From positions 1 through 64,000 of the forward strand of contig NZ_JYOV01000019.1 of the NCBI RefSeq assembly GCF_000963255.1: 64,000 nucleotides of DNA, written 5' to 3'. Source of the DNA: Streptococcus infantis. Lineage in GTDB: Bacteria; Bacillota; Bacilli; Lactobacillales; Streptococcaceae. Numbering within the stretch: the stretch's first letter is position 1; every line of letters starts with the position of its first letter. Positions 36,398-48,033 of the stretch are shown piece by piece. Both the position numbers and the translations under genes were made by a program. The notes beneath the pieces were generated by a model. The model was not told where the DNA came from. It was given only the letters and a program-made list of their open reading frames with translations, and made no database searches.

Positions 36398-37885
36398 CTA
36401 AGATTTTTTAATACGTTTTTTGAGCGAGATGACATGACCTAAAAATTCATAAAAGATACTATCTTTGGTCCAAACGAGTAAACCAATATAGCTAAGAGCT
36501 GATAAGACCATGATAATCAACATATTGATTAAGAAAGGTAGGTTGATAACCATTTTGACCGGATAAACAAGATTAACTAAAAAGTAGATCGGAACAAATG
36601 TCAATGCGAAAAGAGAATAACGCACCGTATATTTGAAGATATGTCCTAGATTAATGAGCTTGGTCTTATGAATAAAGATAACGTAGAGTACTAGGAGAAA
36701 ACTTTCCGATAACATCGTCGTAATCAAATAATACTCCGGTGTAATAATATTATTAAAGTAGAGGAGACTATCAAGCACTAGGTTCAGTCCACCAGCAAAT
36801 AAGGTATAGACTGTAATTCTTTTTTCAAATCCATTTGTAAAAAGAATCTGTGATCCTAGAATAGTATCTAGGGCAAGAATAATGGTACGAAAAGCAAAGA
36901 GAGATGTTAAGATGCCACCACCAATATATTTTTCACTACCGTACAAAAGGATTGCATTTGGCCCTAAAATCATCAATCCAAAACTAAGTGGAATGATGAA
37001 GAAGTTGAAAATACGACTTCCTCGATTCACCAAATTTACATACTCTTCTTTTTTTCCGATACCTAGATAGTAACTCAAGCGAGGAACACTGACTCCAATC
37101 GCTCCCGTAACAACACCAGCGATGACAGTCACAATCCGTTGTGCCATCGTATAGTAACTGACATTCACATCAACTCCAGTTTTTACCAAAAAGAGACGAT
37201 CCAGGAAGGTAAATAGCATATTGGCATTGGCAAAGATCAGCATGGCTGTCAAAGGAAGAAAAAGAGGTTTAAATTCTTCTAATGTAACCTTAACAAACTG
37301 AATATCTCTTTTAATCCAAAAATAACTAATGAGATAATTGATGAGAGTTGAAAGACTCATAATCAGTGTATAGATAACAATATCATGCTCATTTTTCACA
37401 AATAAAAATATGGATACCAGCATGAGAATGCGGATGAAGGCTGTTTTATAAAATAAAAAGCTATAATTCTCAAGCGCTTCATTCACCCATTCGATTGAGA
37501 AAATCTGAGCTATGAGTTGAACCCCCATTACCAAGAAGATTTTCTTAATAACAGGATTACTATTAAAGAACAAAGGATACGATAAAAGATAGACGGCACT
37601 TGTAATAATCGTACAAGCTACACACAAATAAAAAAGACTTGAAAAGACTTTATTTAATTCCTTCTTATTATCTTTTACATTACTAATAGCTCGAAGTCCG
37701 TAATTATAGACTCCATAGGTTGCAAAGGGCAAGAAAAAAGACAGAATGGTATCAACAGAGTTGAAATAACCATAGTCTGTTCGATCTAGAACACGCGCAA
37801 CATAGGTACCCGTCAAAATTGGGAAAATAATATTTAAAACACGAATCCCCATATAAGCCAGGGCATTTAATTTTATACTTTTCAT
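36398..37885 (-). CDS. tacF: Wzx-type flippase, probable teichoic acid repeat transporter TacF
   Basis: Integral membrane protein of 495 residues of the MOP/polysaccharide-exporter fold, with about 14 hydrophobic segments and few charged residues between them. TacF exports undecaprenyl-linked teichoic acid repeats in pneumococcus and imposes choline dependence. The identification here rests on length and on its position before two licD genes. A capsule-type Wzx is the alternative, but no capsule genes lie nearby. It has its own extended -10 promoter. Confidence 0.78.
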   Translation of the reverse strand: MKSIKLNALAYMGIRVLNIIFPILTGTYVARVLDRTDYGYFNSVDTILSFFLPFATYGVYNYGLRAISNVKDNKKELNKVFSSLFYLCVACTIITSAVYLLSYPLFFNSNPVIKKIFLVMGVQLIAQIFSIEWVNEALENYSFLFYKTAFIRILMLVSIFLFVKNEHDIVIYTLIMSLSTLINYLISYFWIKRDIQFVKVTLEEFKPLFLPLTAMLIFANANMLFTFLDRLFLVKTGVDVNVSYYTMAQRIVTVIAGVVTGAIGVSVPRLSYYLGIGKKEEYVNLVNRGSRIFNFFIIPLSFGLMILGPNAILLYGSEKYIGGGILTSLFAFRTIILALDTILGSQILFTNGFEKRITVYTLFAGGLNLVLDSLLYFNNIITPEYYLITTMLSESFLLVLYVIFIHKTKLINLGHIFKYTVRYSLFALTFVPIYFLVNLVYPVKMVINLPFLINMLIIMVLSALSYIGLLVWTKDSIFYEFLGHVISLKKRIKKS

Positions 37886-37905
37886 TCAATTTACCTCGTT
37901 GATTT

Positions 37906-37916
37906 ATTATATCATA
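37906..37916 (-). promoter_or_regulatory. Extended -10 promoter of the tacF-licD-licD unit
   Basis: TATGATATAAT on the minus strand (TGN plus TATAAT at 37906-37911), about 20 bp upstream of the flippase start and downstream of the terminator of the preceding unit. The -35 region is weak, as is common with extended -10 promoters. Confidence 0.65.
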
Positions 37917-38052
37917 AAGTTAGTTAAAAAACCTATTTGACTGGGAAATCTGTTCCTCAAGCCATGTTTGTCATCCCTGGCGAAATCTTATCCCAATCCT
38001 CTAGGAAATCTTTTCTACAGTATTTTGTCAAATCTGAATTTTTCCAAAAGAT

Positions 38053-38079
38053 AAAGGAGGACCATTCGAGTCCTCCTTT
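38053..38079 (-). terminator. Terminator between the two teichoic acid units
   Basis: Perfect 10-bp stem AAAGGAGGAC/GTCCTCCTTT, seven-base loop, followed on the minus strand by ATCTTTTGG. It is 31 bp after the stop of the Wzz-like gene and ends the licD3 unit. Confidence 0.88.
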
Positions 38080-38110
38080 GTCTTGGATAATTATCCCTTA
38101 TTTATATGAA

Positions 38111-39148
38111 TTATAGTGCAAAAGTAATCACACCTAAAACTGAACGGTTTAGATTTCTCACTTCTTGCATACTTTCTTCAAATTTCTTATAGCGAGTGAC
38201 ACCATATTCTTCTACGAAAAGTACATTCTCAAATGCTAAAAGATCTTTGACATTTTGCAAGTTAACAAACTGAACACCCTCAAGATTCAATTTGTATTCT
38301 GCTTGTAATTTATTCAAAATACGATTATCTGAACTTACGATTGCTAGTGGTTGACCTTGACACTTGTAACTCAATAGTTCATAAAGATTTTCAAGAGTTG
38401 TAATAGTTGAAACGAAGTCTACTTGATAAGCAGAGAAATCGCCTGCACGATTAATAGTTGGGTTGAAGAGGTATACTAGAACATTCGCCATGATCACTAG
38501 GATGACACAGAGAATACCAATAATCACTAAGCGCAAAATAAGATTTTTCAAGTTAAAGCCAAGAGCAACTTCTCCATTCGGAGTCAATTCTTTAGAGTTA
38601 ACTGTTCCAAGTTTTTCAATCTTAACGTCTGTATAGGTAGACTTGAACTTGTCAATCAATGAATCAAATTTGCTTTCAAGGAAATCATTTACTTCCTTAC
38701 TTGGAGTTAAAATTTTAACAGTTACACCTGCATCATCAATCAATGGGTTAATCGTTAATTTTTTTGTCCAATAGTCACTTGCAGAATTCTTCAATGCTGT
38801 TTCTGTTGTATCTAAATCTTTAGCGATTTCTTTCATTTTATCAGAATCAACATCATTGAAAAGAAAGGCACCGTTTAGATTACCATCAATTAGTTTTGCA
38901 TAGAAGTCACTATAACCACCAACTTGATGATTCAAAATTGTTTTTGATGATGTTTCTGGAGCAGTTATCTTATAGGTGATATAAGTAGAATAACTAGTAG
39001 AATCTTTGACTGTATTTTTATTTTTAACAGCTTTTAAAGTAAATGGTACAGCTATGAGAGCGAATAAAGCTAGTAAAGCTAGCAAATTCACTTTACGTTT
39101 TTTATAAAGATTTGCAAACAAATCAGCTACAGAATAATGTTCAAACAT
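38111..39148 (-). CDS. tarQ: Wzz-like membrane protein, probable TarQ
   Basis: 345 residues with two membrane segments (about 17-36 and 203-230) flanking an extracytoplasmic domain and a C-terminal cytosolic part, the topology of polysaccharide chain-length regulators. It overlaps the polymerase gene upstream by 8 bp. In pneumococcus the polymerase TarP works with a partner, TarQ, encoded beside it; context and topology support that identity. The sequence itself has no catalytic motif that I recognise. Confidence 0.65.
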   Translation of the reverse strand: MFEHYSVADLFANLYKKRKVNLLALLALFALIAVPFTLKAVKNKNTVKDSTSYSTYITYKITAPETSSKTILNHQVGGYSDFYAKLIDGNLNGAFLFNDVDSDKMKEIAKDLDTTETALKNSASDYWTKKLTINPLIDDAGVTVKILTPSKEVNDFLESKFDSLIDKFKSTYTDVKIEKLGTVNSKELTPNGEVALGFNLKNLILRLVIIGILCVILVIMANVLVYLFNPTINRAGDFSAYQVDFVSTITTLENLYELLSYKCQGQPLAIVSSDNRILNKLQAEYKLNLEGVQFVNLQNVKDLLAFENVLFVEEYGVTRYKKFEESMQEVRNLNRSVLGVITFAL

Positions 39149-40607
39149 GTATTTCCCCTTTTTTGATTAAGTGATGATTTTCTTTTGTAAGCATTTTTGC
39201 CACGAAAATGATAATAAGAACAATTCCCCAGAATTGCATTGTAAAAAGATTAAAGAAACTTTCTGAGAAGCTACTTCTAGGCATAAAGAATAAATTATTC
39301 AAGATTAGCAAAGATAATGCAAATAAGATTGTTCTTGAGCGATAAGCTACTTGCAGCATGGCTATAAATAGCATACCAAGTAAGATACTTAGTAGAAATA
39401 GTCCCAACATACCATAATCAGTATACAATTCCATGATATAACTACTTCCAATCCCATGCCCTTTTAAGTATTCTTTATTTAAAACGAGATAGGACAGATT
39501 ATGAGCATAACTATTACTGTCAATCGCTAGTTCAATACTATTTGTTGTATGTTCAAATGGTTTAGCACCGAAGATGATTCCGATACTACCTCTTGCAAAA
39601 TAGTCGGCAATCGGACCAAAAGTGAAATTCCGGAAGTCTCTATAAGGAAGACTACTATTGTATAAGAATCCTCTCGCTAGAACTCCAAAACTCGTTCCTT
39701 GTTTATAAATGAAATCGAGTAATAAATCAAAAACTCCACTATGGGATACTTGAGCGTTATCACGAACATAGTTTAGTGCTCCCATCGCAAGCATGAGAAC
39801 AGGTGTTCCAAGATAAATAGCCAATTTTTCTTTGAAACCAATCCATTTCCCTTTCTCCGTTTGTTCACGCATAAAGTAGTAAACAAAGGCGAAAATCAAA
39901 CTCAGAATAAAGGGATTTCTGGTACCAATTACTAAGTGAATCAAGTTAGCCGCGATATAGGCAACTAAAACCATTGTCGCATGTGACTTTTTAGGTTTGG
40001 TTGCTAAGTAAACACACATGGCATAAACCGTGAAAGTCGATAAGATATAGGTAAAGTAGGGCAATTGACTTTCAAAATTTGCATAATAATTGTAATAAGA
40101 AGTTTGCAAACGGTATAGCAAGCGCTCAAACAGTCTAAGGAAATAAAATGGATAGGTGAGTAGAAATACACTCAATGAAACAAAACGTAATTTGTTTATA
40201 TAATTGACATTCACTGTTTTTTCTACTTTTACAGGAGCTTTGCTTTTTCGAACAAGATAATAATTGGCTATAAAACCACCTATTGTCAGTCCTAAAATAG
40301 AAACAATGACAACTAGGAAAGCAAATCGATAGGCAATTGGTTGGTAGGTGTCTAGCGCTCCATCTCTAAAATAATCAATGGTGGGTCTGGATACCAAAAA
40401 TATAAAAATTGTGATAAAGAATATAAAGTGAATCAAATAGTATTTGATATTATTCCAGCAAAGTAGCAGACTGCTAATTAAGAGCAAAAGCAAAGTTGTC
40501 AGAAGTCCTACGTTGTTACTGGTAAACAAATAAGTGATTCCGCTTATTATGGTTACGATATAGCTTAGAATCGTAACCGTTAGCAACATTCGTTTGCCAT
40601 CAACCAT
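39141..40607 (-). CDS. tarP: Wzy-like polymerase, probable teichoic acid polymerase TarP
   Basis: 488-residue integral membrane protein with about 12 hydrophobic segments and a larger extracytoplasmic loop (about 290-370) containing the SNSYAHNLSYLVLNKEYLKG region. Such a layout is typical of Wzy-type polymerases that join undecaprenyl-linked repeats outside the membrane. It lies between the glycosyltransferases and the Wzz-like gene, in the order of the pneumococcal lic3 locus. Sequence conservation in this class is low, so function rests on topology and context. Confidence 0.72.
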   Translation of the reverse strand: MVDGKRMLLTVTILSYIVTIISGITYLFTSNNVGLLTTLLLLLISSLLLCWNNIKYYLIHFIFFITIFIFLVSRPTIDYFRDGALDTYQPIAYRFAFLVVIVSILGLTIGGFIANYYLVRKSKAPVKVEKTVNVNYINKLRFVSLSVFLLTYPFYFLRLFERLLYRLQTSYYNYYANFESQLPYFTYILSTFTVYAMCVYLATKPKKSHATMVLVAYIAANLIHLVIGTRNPFILSLIFAFVYYFMREQTEKGKWIGFKEKLAIYLGTPVLMLAMGALNYVRDNAQVSHSGVFDLLLDFIYKQGTSFGVLARGFLYNSSLPYRDFRNFTFGPIADYFARGSIGIIFGAKPFEHTTNSIELAIDSNSYAHNLSYLVLNKEYLKGHGIGSSYIMELYTDYGMLGLFLLSILLGMLFIAMLQVAYRSRTILFALSLLILNNLFFMPRSSFSESFFNLFTMQFWGIVLIIIFVAKMLTKENHHLIKKGEIHV

Positions 40608-40622
40608 CTCAGCCCTCCTTTT

Positions 40623-41609
40623 CTAATTAATTTTTTTCGATTGCTCAATATTTTTAAACAATAATATTCTATACAATCTTACATTTACAAATAAGGCTAA
40701 AGCACTAATACGTCTTCCTTTTCTAAAAATGGTATTTTTGAAAATAGCAAAGGCATGTTTTTTCAAGTAGCCATAAATCCTTGGATAGTCTTTAAACTCT
40801 TTGAATTTATCATCTAGAAGCATTTTATCCAAGATAAAGAAATGTGCATATGCCAGTCTAAAGAAAGCTACTTCTGTTAAGTTTGGATATTCCTTAACGA
40901 CTTGAGTATAAAATTTTTGATAAATATCAATGTAAGCTAAGTCTTTTTCCGCATATGGTTTGGTAGTAATACTATCTCCTCGGTGGAAATAATAATAGTA
41001 CGGTTTGGTATTCACAACATACTTTTTAGCTACTTTAATGAGATCAAAATGATAATAGGCATCTTCATAAATCAAGCCTTTTGGAAAAGTTAACTGTGCT
41101 GCAATTTCCTTTTTGATGAGTTTGTTACAAATAGTACCAGGTATTTTCTCACCAATTAAATATTCTCTGAGGAATGTTTCAGTATCACATACAAAATAAT
41201 CATCCTGGTTTTCAGTTTGCGGACTCTCACTATTGGCATAGACATTCATAACCCCACAGCTGGAAACATCCGCATCTTCATTGACTAATTGTTGGTGTAA
41301 GCTAGCAATCATTTCAGGATGTATATAATCATCCGAATCTATAAAAATAACATAGTCTCCGTGGGCTTGCTTCAATCCATCATTTCGAGCTTGAGACAAG
41401 CCTTCATTTTCCTTGTGATAAACCAAAACTCGTTCATCTTGTTCAGCAATTTGTTCACACAAGCGACCACTTTCATCTGTCGCCCCATCATCAACGAGAA
41501 TGATTTCGAGGTTTTGATAGGTTTGTTGCTGAATGGATGCTATTGATTTTTCAAGGTATTGCGCCACATTATAGACTGGAACAATGACACTAATTAATGC
41601 AGTTTCCAT
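40623..41609 (-). CDS. Family 2 glycosyltransferase, teichoic acid
   Basis: 328 residues. The N-terminal GT-A domain shows ISVIVPVYNVAQYLEKSI, ILVDDGATDESG and the DxD-type IDSDDYI (about 92-98). Such enzymes add one sugar from a nucleotide donor to the lipid-linked repeat on the cytosolic face. In the pneumococcal lic3 locus two glycosyltransferases add the GalNAc residues that later carry phosphocholine; this gene occupies that place. Donor specificity is not readable. Follows the family 4 gene by one base. Confidence 0.82.
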   Translation of the reverse strand: METALISVIVPVYNVAQYLEKSIASIQQQTYQNLEIILVDDGATDESGRLCEQIAEQDERVLVYHKENEGLSQARNDGLKQAHGDYVIFIDSDDYIHPEMIASLHQQLVNEDADVSSCGVMNVYANSESPQTENQDDYFVCDTETFLREYLIGEKIPGTICNKLIKKEIAAQLTFPKGLIYEDAYYHFDLIKVAKKYVVNTKPYYYYFHRGDSITTKPYAEKDLAYIDIYQKFYTQVVKEYPNLTEVAFFRLAYAHFFILDKMLLDDKFKEFKDYPRIYGYLKKHAFAIFKNTIFRKGRRISALALFVNVRLYRILLFKNIEQSKKIN

Positions 41610-41610
41610 G

Positions 41611-42714
41611 CTACTCCTCTATTAGTTTTTCTACTTGTTCAATTTGTTTAGCAATCGTAAATTGCTGAATAAATTGACTGGCTTCATCGACATTAAAGCT
41701 TGATGCAGCTGTCATGTAGTTATCAATTGCTTGAGCTGCTTCTTGATTGCTTTTAATGATTTTACCAAATCGTCCTTCCTGAGATAATTCCTCAGCACCG
41801 CCTACTTCAGTAGATACAAAGGGAACTCCCAAACTCAAGGCCTCAACATAGACTCCAGGAAAACCTTCCTGTTTGGACATAGATAAAAGAACTTGCATCT
41901 TAGAAAGATACTGATACGGATTCTTTTGATACCCAAGGAAATGAACGTAATCCTCAAGTTGATACTCTTTGACTCGTTTTTTCAGCTCCTCTTCCATGTC
42001 ACCAGCACCTATAAAGTAGAGGTGATATTTCTTGCCTTGCTGGTGCAACAGTCGTATAACTTCTACTACTCGGTCAGAACCTTTATTTTCTTCAATACGT
42101 CCAATGGTACAGATGCTCTGAGGAGCTATCTCAATAGCCACCTTCTCTTTTGATTTTTCCAAAATGCTTGCAAAATCATAACCATTATAGACTGTTACTA
42201 ATTTCTGTGAGTAATCTGGATAAACTTCTTTGATAGAATTGCTGGTTTTTTTTGAAATTCCTACTATCCTATCAGCATCATCCAATTGTCGTCTATGAGA
42301 ATCACGCTTAGAACTATCTGTTAAAAATTCTTCAATACTTCCATGAATCCAAGAAATCTTCTTCACTTCCTTGCGTTTAGAAAATAAAAGAGGAGGATTC
42401 ATAATGGTAAAGGAAACCTCTACATCATATTGATCTTTTACTAGTAAACGTCTGGTGAGTCTTGGGAAATAAATTCTCAATCTCCATAAAAGCGCTCTTA
42501 ACCATCTTGGTTGACGGTAGTCTTGAAAAGCTTTTAAAATTCTCACATTTTCAGGCACAGGTTCGTATCCTTTATCAAAATGTTCCATTTCAAGGATATC
42601 AATATCATACTTTTCCGGATCCAAGTTTGAAACAATCGTAGAAAGGATTTTTTCTGCACCTCCGCCTAGAGAGAAGGACCACATAAAAAATAAAATTTTC
42701 TTCTTATCCACCAT
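41611..42714 (-). CDS. Family 4 glycosyltransferase, teichoic acid
   Basis: 367 residues with a GT-B fold: N-terminal FFMWSFSLGGGAEKIL, IVGISKKTSNSIK, and the donor-binding C-terminal half TIGRIEENKGSDRVVE and MSKQEGFPGVYVEALSLGVP (EGFP-x7-E motif, retaining enzymes). It overlaps licD3 by 11 bp and is directly followed by the family 2 gene. A role in building the teichoic acid repeat is inferred from the cluster. Confidence 0.83.
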   Translation of the reverse strand: MVDKKKILFFMWSFSLGGGAEKILSTIVSNLDPEKYDIDILEMEHFDKGYEPVPENVRILKAFQDYRQPRWLRALLWRLRIYFPRLTRRLLVKDQYDVEVSFTIMNPPLLFSKRKEVKKISWIHGSIEEFLTDSSKRDSHRRQLDDADRIVGISKKTSNSIKEVYPDYSQKLVTVYNGYDFASILEKSKEKVAIEIAPQSICTIGRIEENKGSDRVVEVIRLLHQQGKKYHLYFIGAGDMEEELKKRVKEYQLEDYVHFLGYQKNPYQYLSKMQVLLSMSKQEGFPGVYVEALSLGVPFVSTEVGGAEELSQEGRFGKIIKSNQEAAQAIDNYMTAASSFNVDEASQFIQQFTIAKQIEQVEKLIEE

Positions 42715-43540
42715 ATTCTCCCTTATATTCAGTGTAACTCTTATCCATATCTGCTATAAGGGCATCGTGGTGAGGCACTTGCTTGTCAGCTGGTGGTGGT
42801 GTCATGTAATCACCAAAAGCTGTGCTTAGATAGGCATCATAACCAACTGGAATAGGCATTTCTGTCCCTTCGAAGGGTAAGAAAATGCTATCTTCAAAGG
42901 CCTGAATTGGATACTTCTTCTTCATGTAGCCTGGACCTGAGCATAATTCTGTGATGCCATCACTTTCAGCTGGTCCATATTTGGTCATTTCTTTCTCAGC
43001 CTTTTTCCAGATACGATAACGAAGGGCTTTAGGAGTTAATCCTAGTAAAATCGTACTGCCCCATTTCATGAGAGCTCCATGATTTTCTGGAATGGTTTGG
43101 GCACAAAAGAGAGAATAAATCAAAGCCCAACGTACCTGTTTCTTACGTTCTGCTGGGTTTTTAGGATAGTAGTCCAAGGGAAGAACATCCAAGGCTAAGC
43201 CATGTGGAAGATCCAAGTCCTGTTGGTAAGGCTTGATGCAAGTTGTTGCCTTGTCTCGAATAGTGATAAAGAGGTTGCGATCAACAAAGTCTCTATCACT
43301 TTTTGATAAGAAGTAACGCTCATCCGCATAACGAGGCCATAACTCTGCTAATTTTTCATAATCCTTGCGGGGCATAAAGAAGTCTAAATCATCATCCCAA
43401 GGAATAAAACCTTTATTTCGTAGAGCTCCAATAGCTCCTCCACCACACAAATAACAGAGCAAATCGTGTTCTTTACAAAAGGCGACAAAATATTCAGCCA
43501 TCTCTAGGCTACGAGCTTGAATTGCCTTTAAATCACTCAT
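42704..43540 (-). CDS. licD3: LicD-family transferase, LicD3-like
   Basis: 278 residues from MSDLKAIQARSLEM (43540, preceded by a GAGGAAGAG ribosome binding site); a longer frame to 43627 runs through the promoter and is rejected. It has the LicD motif [23 protein letters not shown] and the C-terminal FGDYMTPPP. It heads the operon for two glycosyltransferases, the polymerase and the Wzz-like protein, as licD3 does in pneumococcus. LicD3's exact substrate is less certain than that of LicD1/2. Confidence 0.82.
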   Translation of the reverse strand: MSDLKAIQARSLEMAEYFVAFCKEHDLLCYLCGGGAIGALRNKGFIPWDDDLDFFMPRKDYEKLAELWPRYADERYFLSKSDRDFVDRNLFITIRDKATTCIKPYQQDLDLPHGLALDVLPLDYYPKNPAERKKQVRWALIYSLFCAQTIPENHGALMKWGSTILLGLTPKALRYRIWKKAEKEMTKYGPAESDGITELCSGPGYMKKKYPIQAFEDSIFLPFEGTEMPIPVGYDAYLSTAFGDYMTPPPADKQVPHHDALIADMDKSYTEYKGEYGG

Positions 43541-43576
43541 CTTATTCTCTTCCTCTTCTATAGAATACATCATTCT

Positions 43577-43586
43577 ATTATACCAT
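43577..43586 (-). promoter_or_regulatory. Extended -10 promoter of the licD3 unit
   Basis: TGG-TATAAT on the minus strand (TATAAT at 43577-43582), 37 bp upstream of the licD3 start and downstream of the psr terminator. The -35 is poor. Confidence 0.6.
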
Positions 43587-43621
43587 AAAAATAGCTTATA
43601 AATACATCTGACCATGTGAAA

Positions 43622-43668
43622 AATCAAAGCCCAAGATACCTATTTTCATAGGTATCTTAAGCTCTGAT
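43622..43668 (-). terminator. Terminator after psr
   Basis: Perfect AAGATACCTA/TAGGTATCTT stem (43633-43642 with 43649-43658), extended by AATCA/TGATT arms and followed on the minus strand by TTTTT. It separates the aromatic/psr operon from the teichoic acid genes. Confidence 0.87.
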
Positions 43669-43680
43669 TCATTTTACATT

Positions 43681-45000
43681 TTATCTAAATCCCATTTGGG
43701 CCAATTTATTTTGATAGGCTTTTTGGTCCACTCGAAGGGATTGACCACCGTATACATCAAAGTCGTCTACCCAGTCTCCAAGTTCTGGAACTGTCAATCT
43801 TTCAATACCATTCTGCGCACCTTCAAGGACTGATAAGCCATTGGTCAATAAGAAAGTATATGGAAGGTTTGTAGAGGTCATGGCGAATACTTTACCAAGA
43901 GCTTTCGAACCAGTGAAAAGTTTTGTCGGATCTTTAATTTGTTGTAAAACAGCAGTCATGACTTGTTGCTGTCTACGAGTACGGCCATAGTCCCCTTCAT
44001 CATCATCACGGAAACGTGCATAGTTGAGAAGAGTCGAACCATTCATCTGTTGTTTCCCAGCTCGAATGGTTTGAGTCGGTGACTCAGTTTCCGTTGCGTG
44101 CAAGTCATCTCCTACAGTCGCTTCTGTAACTGGGACCCCGTTTAGAGTTGAAAACTGAGCATCAATGGTCACACCATCAGGGAAAAGCGTATCAATGGCT
44201 GTCGCAAAGGCTTGGAAATCGACAAGGGCATAATATTTGATGTCTAGATCAAAATTATCCTTGAGGACCTTGCGGACCATTTCAGCTCCTTGTTTACCTT
44301 CTTGTTCCCCTAATTCGTAGGCTAAGTTTAATTTATGGTCGGTCTGTTTTTGACCATTGATGACTTGGCTATATCCATCAATATAGACCAAGTTATCACG
44401 CATAAAGCTAACGAGCTTCAATTTTTTATCTTTGCCACTTACATTCAGAACCATAATGGAATCTGTCCGTGTTTCTGCACTATTCTGTCCGATACGTCCA
44501 TCCGTACCCAAAATAAGAATATTAACCCCATCACGCGTATCTTGTCCATTGAAGACTTCAACCTGAGCAGCTTTGGCATCTTTGGGCCCATTTGAGCTAT
44601 TAGGATTCGCCGATTGGAATCCCTTTAAGAACATGACGATCATTCCAACTGCTACACAAAGGAATAACATCCCTAACCAAGCAAATAAGCGTTTAAAACG
44701 AAAACCTCTTTTTTTCTTTTGCTTCTTAGCTTTTGGAACCTTTGTTTCCAGTTGAGCCCCACCACTACGGCGGCTAGAACGGCTACGATTAGCATAGGTT
44801 GGTAGGTCGATACCAGAGTCTGAAAGAAGTTGTTCTTTGGCTTCTGGATTGAAAACTTCCGCTAAACCTTTTTGACCTTCTAACTTAGCATGTAAAAAGT
44901 CAAATTCTCTCTTTTCTTTTTCATTCAAATAATGAATATTTTTCAAAAGATAGTCATATCTCAGTTTTTCATGGTGTGTCAAAGGATTCTCTCTAGTCAT
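43681..45000 (-). CDS. psr: LytR-CpsA-Psr (LCP) family protein
   Basis: LCP enzymes attach teichoic acid or capsule from undecaprenyl phosphate to peptidoglycan outside the membrane. The 439 residues have a charged cytosolic N-terminus (about 100 residues, rich in Arg/Lys), one membrane anchor (LFAWLGMLFLCVAVGMIVMF, about 105-125) and the LCP domain. The domain shows ILGTDGRIG, SAETRTDSIMVL, a catalytic-region arginine in VSFMRDNLVY, and NYARFRDDDEGDYGRTRRQQQV. It overlaps pheA by 4 bp and lies just before the teichoic acid genes. Confidence 0.92.
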   Translation of the reverse strand: MTRENPLTHHEKLRYDYLLKNIHYLNEKEKREFDFLHAKLEGQKGLAEVFNPEAKEQLLSDSGIDLPTYANRSRSSRRSGGAQLETKVPKAKKQKKKRGFRFKRLFAWLGMLFLCVAVGMIVMFLKGFQSANPNSSNGPKDAKAAQVEVFNGQDTRDGVNILILGTDGRIGQNSAETRTDSIMVLNVSGKDKKLKLVSFMRDNLVYIDGYSQVINGQKQTDHKLNLAYELGEQEGKQGAEMVRKVLKDNFDLDIKYYALVDFQAFATAIDTLFPDGVTIDAQFSTLNGVPVTEATVGDDLHATETESPTQTIRAGKQQMNGSTLLNYARFRDDDEGDYGRTRRQQQVMTAVLQQIKDPTKLFTGSKALGKVFAMTSTNLPYTFLLTNGLSVLEGAQNGIERLTVPELGDWVDDFDVYGGQSLRVDQKAYQNKLAQMGFR

Positions 45001-45841
45001 TCCTTCTCCTTTCCTTTATCCTGTATGGTATAGATAGGATAAGCACCTAGTACTTTATACTGGATTCCAATCGTTTCTAGTTCTTTTTGAGCAAAATGGA
45101 CCAGTTCTTTATCAGTATAAGCGACATCAATGATAAAAAAGTATTCGCCCAAGGCTGTTTTTAGGGGACGACTCTCAATTTTAGTCAAGTCAATCCCGCG
45201 CCATGCAAAGGTAGAAAGTGCTTTGTATAATGCACCTGGAAGATTATCTGGCAAGGTCAAAGCTAGACTCATCTTTTCAGAACCTGGACTCAAGGGGATT
45301 TGTGGTAATTTAAGTCCCAAAACCCAAAAACGAGTAAAATTGGCTTCCATTTCTTGAATATCTTGAGCGATCAGCTTTAAACCATATTCCTCTGCAGAAC
45401 TTCTTGGGGCAATGGCCGCAAATGGTTGATCAGGATGCTCAGAAACATAGCGCGCAGCGTAGGCTGTACTGGCAGTGACTTCTAGTTGCGCATCTGGATA
45501 ATGCTCGTCAATAAATTTCTTCCCTTGTGCCAATGCTTGTGGGTGAGAAAAGATTTTCTCTATTTTAGACTGTCCTGGTACTGCCATCAATTGTTGGTGG
45601 ATTGGCTGAACAATCTCTGCCACAGCTTGAATGCGAGCCTGATGGAAAAGATAGTCCAGAGTCTCATGGACACTACCTTCAATGGAATTTTCAACCGGCA
45701 CTACTGAATAGTCTACCAATCCCTGTTCATAGGCCTTGATAACGTCTGTAATATTTGAAAATGGCTCCAGTTCCTCATGAGGAAAAGCCGTTTGCACCAC
45801 ATGGTGCGAAAAAGATCCTTTGGGACCTAGATAGGCAATTT

Positions 45842-45845
<4 letters not shown>
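44997..45845 (-). CDS. pheA: Prephenate dehydratase
   Basis: Converts prephenate to phenylpyruvate on the way to phenylalanine. 282 residues: N-terminal dehydratase domain (YLGPKGSFSH, VVPVENSIEGSVHETLDYL with the conserved ENS, and ANFTRFWVLG carrying the TRF motif) and a C-terminal ACT domain (residues about 195-270) for phenylalanine feedback, ESRPLKTALGEYFFI. Overlaps aroK and psr by 4 bp each, so it is tightly co-transcribed. Confidence 0.95.
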
Positions 45846-48022
<2,177 letters not shown>

Positions 48023-48033
48023 GATTGTCCTCC

